A stretch of 55,003 nucleotides of DNA from contig JAIBCI010000067.1 in assembly GCA_019694255.1 (NCBI GenBank), positions 1 through 55,003 of the forward strand, written 5' to 3'. The DNA comes from Saprospiraceae bacterium. GTDB lineage: Bacteria; Bacteroidota; Bacteroidia; Chitinophagales; Saprospiraceae. Below are positions 17,566-25,192 of the stretch, one piece after another. Below the pieces are notes generated by a model that saw nothing but the letters and a program-made list of their open reading frames with translations, was not told the DNA's origin and ran no database searches. The position numbers and the translations under genes are program-made. Numbering within the stretch: the stretch's first letter is position 1; each line of letters opens with the position of its first letter.

Positions 17566-19492
17566 GGGCTTTACGATCAAGATGATTAATTTCCTTGATA
17601 CAAATATCGAGATCCATCCAAATTGAGTAATTCCAAAGGTAGTTCTTGTAAACTTCCTCTACAAATTCTTTTCCTCCGGCTCGCTGAAATTCATTCAGTG
17701 GCTCGACAACCCCAGGTCTCCAGACCGGATTAACCACACCGGTTTGCTCATCCAGCCTTGGATTAACCCAGGTTTTCAGTCCTAGTACAACATGAACGAT
17801 ATTGAGAAAAAAACGCCCTTTGTTTTTCTGAAAAAACACCAGAATCCAGCTGAAGAAAAGGACCAGCAAACTGAACATGACATCAAAAAACCTTTTCTGT
17901 CTTCTGTATCTGATCTTTTGCAAATTATACGTCAGGTCAAAAGTCATCAATTCACCCTGTTGGTTTTTGTCTGTACTTCCTATAATTCCGCTCCCGCTCG
18001 CTGTCAGAATCCGAATTTCTACTTCCTCAGGAACCTGGGACATAATATCTATCATCTTCACCGCAGATCCAATGCTAGGACAGAGAATGAGCTGATCAGC
18101 CTTAAAAACGCTGATCGCATCCGCAAGTGAATGATCATCAAATGAATGGTTTTGATCAACCCTGTTGAATATCGGAATATATTTCTGATGTTTCTTCAAA
18201 ATCTGGCGAACTTGATCCTCTTCAGAAGCATTACCGATAATCAGCAAAGACCCACCTACGGAACTAACGCCAGCTATCTTAAATTTATTCACCAACAACC
18301 TGCTCATCACCAGATAAACGAGCATCCAAAGGAACAGCAACACCGGAAGCATTCGAGAGGACCGCAGCACCTCTGGAATTAATGCATAAATACTCAGGCT
18401 GGCAATCAGTGCAATGATATTACTTACCACAAGATCCATCAGACGACTGTGATGATCATACACGCCATTCAGGAAAAGCGTAATCATCCAGATCATGCAA
18501 TACAGCCCCGCATTGAACCAAATGGCTTGGGTTTGAAAATAATATGGGGTGCCATGAAAAAAAAGTGACCAAAAAATCTTAACGGTATAGAACCCCAACA
18601 ATAGAAAAGTAATGTCCGCAAGAATGGGGCCCGCACGATTAAGTAACTGCCTGCCAAAACCCACTACACCCCGAATAATAATTGCCAATTTAATAAAAAA
18701 CGAAAGTGACTTTGCACGATTGCCATAATACTTATCATAAAACAGCATCATGGCTCCGAAAAAACTGTTCCAATAACTTAAATTTGATTTGCGTGTGCTT
18801 TCACCTTTAAAATGTATGATACTTGTGCCTGCATAATAGTAAATTGAATACCCTAGCTGTTGAATTGAATAAGAAAGATCGATGTCTTCCCCATACATAA
18901 AATATCGCTCATCCAATCCTCCGATTTGTTTCAGCACAGAACTCTTTGTGAAAAAGAAAGCGCCGGTAAGAATGTCAATACGGTGATCATGCTCATAATC
19001 CAGATGCCCCATGTAATAGCCGTTAAAAATACGGGACTTTGGAAACAACTTGTAAAGACCCGTAAGTTTACAAAAAGATATCCACAAGGTTGGAAATCCG
19101 CGTTTTGATTCTGGAAGAATCTTTCCTTGGCCATCGAGCATTTTGACACCCAAAGCCCCTGCATCAGGATTCGTCTTCATAAAGTCTAGACACTTAAGCA
19201 GGCAATCTTCACCAACAATTGTGTCCGGATTCAGTAACAGAATATTCTTTCCTTCTGAATGCCTGATCCCAATATTGTTCGCTTTTGCAAAACCGAGGTT
19301 AGATCCAGTCTCGATGATTTTTATCATTGAAAACCGCGTCCGAACCATTTCCACTGAATTGTCAACAGAATGATTGTCTACAACAATAATTTCTCCTTCA
19401 ATGCCTTGCATAGCACGTATAACACTATCCAGACATTGCTCCAGAAAATGACTGACGTTATAGCTGACGATGACAATCGAAAGCTCCATCAT
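17558..19492 (-). CDS. GT2 glycosyltransferase fused to an incomplete sugar-transferase membrane module
   Basis: 644 residues. Residues 1-250 are a GT2 glycosyltransferase of the rhamnosyltransferase type: SIVIVSYNVSHFLEQCLDS, NLGFAKANNIGIRH, LLLNPDT and MYGEDIDLSYSIQQLGY. From about 280 there are several membrane helices, then a soluble stretch with GGSLLIIGNASEEDQVRQIL resembling the nucleotide-binding-like domain of polyprenyl-phosphate sugar transferases. KRFFDVMFSLLVLFFSWILV near residue 535 matches the first catalytic-domain helix of such enzymes, but the catalytic DE and GPRP motifs are absent and about 90 unrelated residues follow. It is likely an inner-membrane glycan-assembly enzyme with a scaffold-like second half. 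It starts one base inside the recR stop. Confidence 0.83.
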   Translation of the reverse strand: MMELSIVIVSYNVSHFLEQCLDSVIRAMQGIEGEIIVVDNHSVDNSVEMVRTRFSMIKIIETGSNLGFAKANNIGIRHSEGKNILLLNPDTIVGEDCLLKCLDFMKTNPDAGALGVKMLDGQGKILPESKRGFPTLWISFCKLTGLYKLFPKSRIFNGYYMGHLDYEHDHRIDILTGAFFFTKSSVLKQIGGLDERYFMYGEDIDLSYSIQQLGYSIYYYAGTSIIHFKGESTRKSNLSYWNSFFGAMMLFYDKYYGNRAKSLSFFIKLAIIIRGVVGFGRQLLNRAGPILADITFLLLGFYTVKIFWSLFFHGTPYYFQTQAIWFNAGLYCMIWMITLFLNGVYDHHSRLMDLVVSNIIALIASLSIYALIPEVLRSSRMLPVLLFLWMLVYLVMSRLLVNKFKIAGVSSVGGSLLIIGNASEEDQVRQILKKHQKYIPIFNRVDQNHSFDDHSLADAISVFKADQLILCPSIGSAVKMIDIMSQVPEEVEIRILTASGSGIIGSTDKNQQGELMTFDLTYNLQKIRYRRQKRFFDVMFSLLVLFFSWILVFFQKNKGRFFLNIVHVVLGLKTWVNPRLDEQTGVVNPVWRPGVVEPLNEFQRAGGKEFVEEVYKNYLWNYSIWMDLDICIKEINHLDRKAHE

Positions 19493-20106
19493 TATTTTAC
19501 TTGCAGGGAGTAAGGTACTCGTTCAGCAATGGAGCGACCTAGCGTAAATTCGTCTGCAAATTCAAGCTCGGATCCAAAAGAAATCCCACGGGCAATGATA
19601 CTTATTTTCACTTCCTTTCCCTGAAGTTGTCTTGTCAGGTAGTATACGGTGGTATCTCCTTCAATACATGGTCGTATAGCCATGATTATTTCATCGACTT
19701 CATCTGTGTTAATTCGCGCAAGCAAAGGGTCAATATTTAACTGGTCGGGACCTATTCCGTCGACGGGAGATATCAGACCATTGAGCACATGATAAACACC
19801 GCTAAACTGTTGGGTTTCTTCGATGGCCATCAGATCTCTAATGGATTCCACAACACAGATTACCTTATGATTGCGTGATGGATTACTACAAATACTACAT
19901 TGTTCTTCATCAGCATATGCATAGCAAGTTTTACAAGTTTTCAATCCTTCAGAGAGCATCATCAACGTCTGACTAAAATTCATTATCCTTTGCCGGCCTT
20001 TGTTGGCAAGATGTAGGGCAATTCGCATCGCAGATTTACGTCCGATACCCGGCAGACTGCTAAAAGCATCTACCGTCTCTTGTAAAATTTTTGAAGTATA
20101 CTTCAT
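19492..20106 (-). CDS. recR: Recombination mediator RecR
   Basis: RecR acts with RecF and RecO to load RecA on gapped DNA. ATG 20106 is preferred because the family begins with a short lead before LQETVDAFSSLPGIGRKSAMR (a helix-hairpin-helix); upstream in-frame codons run into the crotonase gene. Next come a four-Cys zinc finger (CKTCYAYADEEQCSIC) and a Toprim domain with VVESIRDLMAIE and RPCIEGDTTVYYL. Length 204 residues is usual. It sits 7 bases after the crotonase gene and its stop overlaps the start of the glycosyltransferase gene. recF is also in this window, about 33 kb away. Confidence 0.96.
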   Translation of the reverse strand: MKYTSKILQETVDAFSSLPGIGRKSAMRIALHLANKGRQRIMNFSQTLMMLSEGLKTCKTCYAYADEEQCSICSNPSRNHKVICVVESIRDLMAIEETQQFSGVYHVLNGLISPVDGIGPDQLNIDPLLARINTDEVDEIIMAIRPCIEGDTTVYYLTRQLQGKEVKISIIARGISFGSELEFADEFTLGRSIAERVPYSLQVK

Positions 20107-20113
20107 TGAGGAT

Positions 20114-20863
20114 CTAGCTAAACCTTGAAATGGCTTCACGTGTAAAATTGCTCAGCACGAGTGAACCTGAAATCGCGGCCCTATCTTTTAGAAGAGCTGG
20201 CCAGTGTCCGGTACCCTGCCAAAAAACTTCTTTGAGCGCCGTAAGAGCCTGTGGGTTGTAGTGCATCAACTGTGATGTAAAGTATACAATATATTCATCC
20301 AATTGTTGTGTGGTTTCGAATGCCTCCTGATACAAACCTCGCTGCTTGGCCCACTCGGCAGATTGCCATTCAGTTGGACTTAATGCCATCTGAGAGAATG
20401 CGGCAAGTCCTATTTTGCGCTCAACGGCGGGTCCTATCACAAAGGGGCCGATGCCGACTGCCAGTTCACTAAGTCTGACCGATGCATATCGGGTAGCCAG
20501 TGCATAATCACAGGCTGCCGCAAGTCCAACACCACCGCCGACAGCTTTCCCGTGTATACGTCCTATCACAATCTTACGGGCTGCTCGAATCCGAAGAATA
20601 ACTTCTGCAAAACCAGAGAAAAACTTTAGACCTGAAGCCTGATCATGAATGGAAGCAAGTTCTTCAAAACTTGCACCTGCGCAGAAAGCTTTTTCGCCTC
20701 CGCTTTTAAGCAGGATTACTTTAACATTTGGGTCAGCATCCGCAGTACTGACAGCATTTGCGATTTGCTCGAGAATGGACAGTGGAAGGGCATTGCTTTT
20801 TTCACTAAAAAATTCAATGATTCCAAGACCATTATGATTTATACTATGAACAAATGGTTCCAT
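20114..20863 (-). CDS. Enoyl-CoA hydratase/isomerase (crotonase) family protein
   Basis: 249 residues with the crotonase fold: FCAGASFEELA and GRIHGKAVGGGVGLAAACDYALA carry the oxyanion-hole backbone positions, and RLSELAVGIGPFVIGPAVERK spans the region of the catalytic glutamates. Crotonases hydrate or isomerise CoA thioesters. The C-terminus diverges from classic enoyl-CoA hydratases, so the exact reaction is open; methylglutaconyl-CoA hydratase-type enzymes look closest. It follows the PaaY-like gene by 8 bases and precedes recR, forming a tight minus-strand cluster. The PaaY neighbour suggests acyl-CoA catabolism but no other phenylacetate genes are here. Confidence 0.85.
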   Translation of the reverse strand: MEPFVHSINHNGLGIIEFFSEKSNALPLSILEQIANAVSTADADPNVKVILLKSGGEKAFCAGASFEELASIHDQASGLKFFSGFAEVILRIRAARKIVIGRIHGKAVGGGVGLAAACDYALATRYASVRLSELAVGIGPFVIGPAVERKIGLAAFSQMALSPTEWQSAEWAKQRGLYQEAFETTQQLDEYIVYFTSQLMHYNPQALTALKEVFWQGTGHWPALLKDRAAISGSLVLSNFTREAISRFS

Positions 20864-20871
20864 ATTACTAT

Positions 20872-21465
20872 CTACTTTTTCGTTTTATTCCAAGAAGCAT
20901 ACGCTCCATTAGGCACCTGCCAATCTTCGGGAATCTGCCGGAGCGGTTCTGCCAAGCTGAAATCTTTATTCATATCTTCAGCCAGTTGTTGGTATAAAGC
21001 AGTTCCTTTACTTTTCCAACCGATCATTTCATCGCTTACATCGCGTATTACCCTCGCCGGATTGCCTGCGATCAGCTGCTTTGTACTGTAAGTCTCTCCT
21101 TCCTTAATAAAACTCATGGCACCCACAATGCACTCCGATCCAATGATCACATGGTCCATGATGACGCTATTCATTCCGATAAGGCAGTTTTGTCCAATTT
21201 CAGCGCCATGAATTATTGCCCCATGGCCTACATGAACATTTTCCTTCAAGTGTACAGTTACTCCTGGAAACATGTGAATCATGCAATGCTCCTGGATATT
21301 GCAGCCATCCTCAATAATGATTTCACCAAAGTCACCCCGCAACACTGCATAGGGCCCTACATAGACCTTGGCTCCGATTCGAACACAACCTGTTACACAG
21401 GCCTGAGGATGAACAAATGCCTCCGGGTGAATGTACGGCGTGTACTGCTTGTAACGATAAACCAT
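20872..21465 (-). CDS. PaaY/CaiE-like left-handed beta-helix protein (gamma-carbonic-anhydrase superfamily)
   Basis: 197 residues with hexapeptide repeats through residues 15-150 (for example VGPYAVLRGDFGEI, NCLIGMNSVIMDHVIIGSE). HVGHGAIIHGAEIG and HMFPG-type positions give His residues typical of the gamma-class carbonic anhydrase metal site, and the tail DVSDEMIGWKSKGTALYQ resembles PaaY and CaiE. PaaY is a thioesterase in phenylacetate degradation; other relatives are carbonic anhydrases or have unknown roles. ATG 21465 is taken as the start; an in-frame TTG at 21477 would add four residues. It is first in the cluster toward the M20 peptidase. Confidence 0.85.
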   Translation of the reverse strand: MVYRYKQYTPYIHPEAFVHPQACVTGCVRIGAKVYVGPYAVLRGDFGEIIIEDGCNIQEHCMIHMFPGVTVHLKENVHVGHGAIIHGAEIGQNCLIGMNSVIMDHVIIGSECIVGAMSFIKEGETYSTKQLIAGNPARVIRDVSDEMIGWKSKGTALYQQLAEDMNKDFSLAEPLRQIPEDWQVPNGAYASWNKTKK

Positions 21466-21631
21466 ATCAGACCTCAAAAATAGAAGATATTGTTCAAATT
21501 TGCACTTTTAGCATTAATGTGCAACCTCTAACAGGTGTGACGATAAGTCTTCAATACGTTCCATAAGTTCCTGCGAAACCCGAACAAACTAAACTACAAT
21601 ATTATAATACCATCATTCGATTATTCAATTT

Positions 21632-21639
21632 TAAATTTG
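21632..21639 (+). promoter_or_regulatory. -7 box (TAAATTTG) of the DUF2461 gene
   Basis: TAAATTTG followed by C, 20 bases before ATG 21660. No -33 match stands at 19-21 bases. Confidence 0.5.
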
Positions 21640-21659
21640 CATCTTGAATCGTTTCCACT

Positions 21660-22319
21660 ATGGCAAAGTTTGGCATTGAATTTATTCATTTTCTGGCTGA
21701 TTTAGAAGTAAACAACAATCGGGATTGGTTTAATGCCAACAAAGAGCGTTTTAAGACGAGTGTGGAAGAACCATTTATTGAATTTATCGATCATGTTATT
21801 GTTTTATTAAATAAGGAAGGTGCTTCCCACAATATAAAGGCCAAGGACTGTGTGTTCAGGATTTACCGGGATGTTCGATTTTCCAAAGATAAGAGTCCAT
21901 ACAAATTGCATATGTCTGCCCTCATTAGTCCCGGCGGCAGAAAAGACTTTCTACATCCGGGATTTTATATCGAATTTACAGCAGACAAATTGAGGATTTA
22001 TGCTGGAATCTATGAACCTCAAAATCCACTCTTGGAGAAAATTCGTCAGAAGATCTCAAAACATCCCGACCTCTTTAAGAAATTATATACCGCCTCTTCA
22101 TTCCGAAAGACGTACGGTCAAATTTTGGGCGAAAAAGCAAAACGACTGGATGCAAAGTGGCGTTCATTGGCAGAAAAAGAACCCTACATTTACAATAAAG
22201 CTTTTTATTATAAGTGTGAGACCGATGCGGCATTACTCCTTGAAAAAGGCCTTGACCGATGGATTATTCAGGCTTTCAAAGCAGCAAAGGCTATGAACGA
22301 ATTTTTATATTTTAAATAA
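21660..22319 (+). CDS. DUF2461 family protein
   Basis: 219 residues matching DUF2461/TIGR02453: FIHFLADLEVNNNRDWFNANKERF at the start, VFRIYRDVRFSKDKSPYK in the middle, and PGFYIEFTADKLRIYAGIY. These conserved Arg, Asp and Lys residues suggest an enzyme, but no activity is established for the family. It is cytoplasmic with no signal peptide. It is a single-gene unit with its own promoter, converging on the YihY/BrkB gene, with about 90 AT-rich bases between stops that hold only a weak A/T stem. Confidence 0.9.
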   Translation: MAKFGIEFIHFLADLEVNNNRDWFNANKERFKTSVEEPFIEFIDHVIVLLNKEGASHNIKAKDCVFRIYRDVRFSKDKSPYKLHMSALISPGGRKDFLHPGFYIEFTADKLRIYAGIYEPQNPLLEKIRQKISKHPDLFKKLYTASSFRKTYGQILGEKAKRLDAKWRSLAEKEPYIYNKAFYYKCETDAALLLEKGLDRWIIQAFKAAKAMNEFLYFK

Positions 22320-22408
22320 ATTGAATGAAATATCTAAGAATATTTTGAAACTTAAATATTTCTGCCAGCTCATACGACTAAAAATAAATTAAGCAATTTT
22401 TTGCCGTA

Positions 22409-23422
22409 TTATTCATTGCCCACTGGAATTGTTTCAGCTTCTTTCAGATGGGTAGTCTCATTTGTACCGTGATATTCCATTTCATTCATCATATCCCGGT
22501 TGACGATAATGCCGGCATTTAATTCAAACCCCAGAAGTAAAATCAGCACATTCAGCCTTATCCAGATCAATGTAATAATTAATGCAGAAATTGTCCCGTA
22601 TACTTTGTGATAGGATGAAAAATTATCAATGAAATAACCAAATAAAATCGACGTCAACAAAGAAGTTGCTGTAGCAAAAATAGTTCCTGGAGAGTAGCTT
22701 TTCATGGGCTTCCGGAAAGCCGGCCCCAAGCGATATATCAAATCAATTGTCAAGTAGAAAAGAAAGATTAGAATCAGATATTTCAAAATAGTGCCTGACA
22801 CATTCTGCATAAAGGTCAAGTGCAGAAATGAGAAAAGCCATAACAGTATCTTGTTGCCCATAATTACCACTACTACGGACAGCATAAGCAATATTCCAAA
22901 TAATATCGTTAGCACCAGTGCCACAGACTGACGCTCTAGAAATCCCCGCTTTCGAAAACTTGAATGATAGACTTTGTCGAATCCCCGCATCATCGTTAGT
23001 ATGCCGTTGGATGCAAAAAAAATTGCAAGAACAAAACCTATTGATAGGAAATTTCCACTTGCTTTTGGCTTCAAGCTTCCAACAATATTTTTCCACAGGT
23101 AATCCTGCGCCTGATCTGGCAAGACAGAATTAAGTGATGTCTCCATGACCGTCACAAAATCCCAACTCTTGGGCAGATACGCCGACAGTGTAAATAGAAA
23201 TATCATTGAAGGGAATAAGGCAAGAAAAAAATCATACGCCATTGCGCTGGCCCTGATATTGATATCATTGTTCTTTAGCTCCTTGATAATAAATGTCAGT
23301 GTCGCATAAATGCTTACACCCTGAAAACCAGGCAATGTATAGTGCTTGGACCAATGAATGAACTGACGAATAACCGGTAGTTCCGGTATTCTAGAGATCC
23401 ATTTGTGAATATTAACCTTCAA
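22409..23422 (-). CDS. YihY/BrkB family inner-membrane protein
   Basis: 337 residues with about six membrane helices. IRASAMAYDFFLALFPSMIF near residue 57, SNGILTMMRGFDKVYH and PGTIFATATSLLTSILFGYFI are typical of the YihY/BrkB (formerly RNase BN) family. Its function is not settled; transport has been proposed. The only possible start near the expected length is TTG 23422: an in-frame stop lies three codons upstream and the next ATG is more than 60 residues in. That start overlaps the thioesterase stop by 11 bases, pointing to coupled translation. It is last in the arginine deiminase-thioesterase-BrkB unit. Confidence 0.88.
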   Translation of the reverse strand: MKVNIHKWISRIPELPVIRQFIHWSKHYTLPGFQGVSIYATLTFIIKELKNNDINIRASAMAYDFFLALFPSMIFLFTLSAYLPKSWDFVTVMETSLNSVLPDQAQDYLWKNIVGSLKPKASGNFLSIGFVLAIFFASNGILTMMRGFDKVYHSSFRKRGFLERQSVALVLTILFGILLMLSVVVVIMGNKILLWLFSFLHLTFMQNVSGTILKYLILIFLFYLTIDLIYRLGPAFRKPMKSYSPGTIFATATSLLTSILFGYFIDNFSSYHKVYGTISALIITLIWIRLNVLILLLGFELNAGIIVNRDMMNEMEYHGTNETTHLKEAETIPVGNE

Positions 23423-23825
23423 AAAATGTTTTTAATTTTTCTGTGATGACCTGCGGCGCGATGACTCGCTGCCGACTTTTTATTTCTACAAAACACAATG
23501 AAACCAATCCATAATTGATCAGTTTACCCGTTGGATTATAAATTTTGGTATGAAACTGAATTGTCATTTCCGGTATTTTCTCAATCGAAGTCTCCAAATC
23601 CAACATCTCATCATAAAATGCAGGTCTTATGTATTTGACGTTCATTGACATAACCGGCATAAAAATACCCAGATCATCTTCCATACTTTTATACGAAAGG
23701 CCTAAATTTCGTAAAGCCTCTACCCTTCCGACTTCATAATAATAGGCATACTGTCCATAATAAACATACGCCATTTGGTCTGTCTCACCATACCTAACCC
23801 TAAGCTGAGTCCTGTTCGTGTACAT
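23412..23825 (-). CDS. YbgC/FadM-type acyl-CoA thioesterase (hotdog fold)
   Basis: 137 residues of the 4-hydroxybenzoyl-CoA thioesterase group. RVRYGETDQMAYVYYGQYAYYYE carries the conserved Asp (in ETDQMAYVYYGQY) that acts in hydrolysis, and the fold continues through MNVKYIRPAFYDEMLDLET. It cleaves acyl-CoA thioesters in the cytoplasm; Bacteroidota relatives are often next to envelope genes, as here before YihY. It starts 5 bases after arginine deiminase and overlaps the BrkB gene. Substrate chain length cannot be told. Confidence 0.9.
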   Translation of the reverse strand: MYTNRTQLRVRYGETDQMAYVYYGQYAYYYEVGRVEALRNLGLSYKSMEDDLGIFMPVMSMNVKYIRPAFYDEMLDLETSIEKIPEMTIQFHTKIYNPTGKLINYGLVSLCFVEIKSRQRVIAPQVITEKLKTFFEG

Positions 23826-23830
23826 TTGGA

Positions 23831-25105
23831 TTATTTAATGAGCGGATCACGTAAGACTGGACAAGTCATGCAGTGGGATCCACCCCTTGCCCGGGACAGC
23901 TCACTTGAAGGCAAAGTAATGATCGTATTTTGTAAAGCATCTGGCTTCAAGGCCCCGCTGGTAGTGCCTCTAAGAAATTCTTCAGCGTGTATAATCTGAT
24001 ATCCGCCTTCGCGGAATGCCGCTTCGGTATGTGGATTGCGGTCATAAGTTAGCGCTATACCTGGCCTTAGCGCAACCAAATTACAGCCATCGGTCCATTG
24101 CTCCCTTTCCTGAAAAGGGGATACCCCATTACCACTCCAGATAAATCGAATGTCTGTATCAATCTCCGCATGCAGAAAATCTATCACTGAAGGATATTCT
24201 ATTTGTTCTCCTGTCTTGCGGTAGACTGTTACATAACTTCCCAAACCGTCTTTGACGATCGGTTTGTAGCCGACGAAATCCAAATGATTGATCTGCGTAA
24301 AAAGAGTATCAATGTGCATGAAAGAACGCTCCTTCGGTACATCTACCTCGACAATATTATTAATCAGACCTTTCTCAAATAATATCTGCTTGAGCGTATT
24401 GAGGGCATGATCGGTTGTTCGTTCGCTGTTGCCAATCAGTAGATAATCCGAATTTAGCAGCATCATGTCCCCTCCTTCAATGGTCACCGGCTCACCCTTA
24501 CGTGAAGGCGGGTAATCATCTACCAGGTTGAGGTTAATGAGCCTTTTTTCACCCAATAGATGACTAAAATCCGGATGCGCATAGAAAATAAATCGGGTAA
24601 GCAGATTTTCCCTCTTGCGAACAGATTTGGAGGCTTTTGCGATGACGACATGATCCTTGATCGTCAGTGCGATATCACGCGTAAAAATAAAATTTGGTAT
24701 AGGATCAAATACAAACTGATCCATCTCTTTGTCATAACCTGAGATCATAACTTCAGACAAGCTTCGATGATCCATATGGGACAACCTGTCCGCGTACGAT
24801 TTGGGAATCTCCTCAAATTCCTTGACTAGAGTTATTAGTTCTTTTTTAATATCCTCATTCGCATCAAATGCTTCTCTGATGAGGTCCTGTGTCTCCAGCA
24901 CATTGACTTCACCCAGAAACGAATGGAGCACCTTTCTGAATATCTCATGCTCTCTCTGCATGGAAGGCAAATAAACGATATCATCGAATAATAACTCTCC
25001 TGCCATCCGCGGGCTGATTCGGTCGATGCCTGCATCCGGAGCATGCACGATAACACGCCTGAGTGGCATTATCTCGGAATTGACAAACACATCTCTCAGC
25101 GGCAT
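23831..25105 (-). CDS. arcA: Arginine deiminase family enzyme
   Basis: 424 residues of the guanidino-modifying superfamily. It should hydrolyse arginine to citrulline and ammonia. Visible are FIFTRDIALTI with an active-site Asp/Arg region, IEGGDMMLLNSDYLLIG, SFMHIDTLFTQI with the catalytic His, and near the C-terminus ARGGSHCMTCPVLRDP with the nucleophilic Cys. The length fits deiminase rather than the shorter dimethylargininases. No carbamoyltransferase or carbamate kinase gene is beside it, so a complete energy-yielding pathway is not shown here; rocD lies about 11 kb away. It leads a three-gene unit. Confidence 0.9.
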   Translation of the reverse strand: MPLRDVFVNSEIMPLRRVIVHAPDAGIDRISPRMAGELLFDDIVYLPSMQREHEIFRKVLHSFLGEVNVLETQDLIREAFDANEDIKKELITLVKEFEEIPKSYADRLSHMDHRSLSEVMISGYDKEMDQFVFDPIPNFIFTRDIALTIKDHVVIAKASKSVRKRENLLTRFIFYAHPDFSHLLGEKRLINLNLVDDYPPSRKGEPVTIEGGDMMLLNSDYLLIGNSERTTDHALNTLKQILFEKGLINNIVEVDVPKERSFMHIDTLFTQINHLDFVGYKPIVKDGLGSYVTVYRKTGEQIEYPSVIDFLHAEIDTDIRFIWSGNGVSPFQEREQWTDGCNLVALRPGIALTYDRNPHTEAAFREGGYQIIHAEEFLRGTTSGALKPDALQNTIITLPSSELSRARGGSHCMTCPVLRDPLIK

Positions 25106-25120
25106 GGATTTCTATTTTCG

Positions 25121-25128
25121 CAAAGATA
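25121..25128 (-). promoter_or_regulatory. -7 box (TATCTTTG) of the arginine deiminase unit
   Basis: The minus strand reads TATCTTTGC, an exact -7 match, only 15 bases before ATG 25105. Transcription about 7 bases downstream would leave a leader of under 10 bases. No -33 match at 19 bases. Confidence 0.5.
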
Positions 25129-25192
25129 CAAAAGTTAAATTAAAAATATATATCACTGAATATCTTTTATTTATATATTAATATATTATGCA

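Noticed and set aside
20645-21091. 148-residue plus-strand ORF across the crotonase/PaaY junction
   Set aside because: It is the antisense shadow of two well-supported minus-strand genes.
22327-22362. GAAATAT/ATATTTC pair between DUF2461 and BrkB genes
   Set aside because: Seven A/T-rich pairs with a 22-base loop; too weak to be called a terminator.
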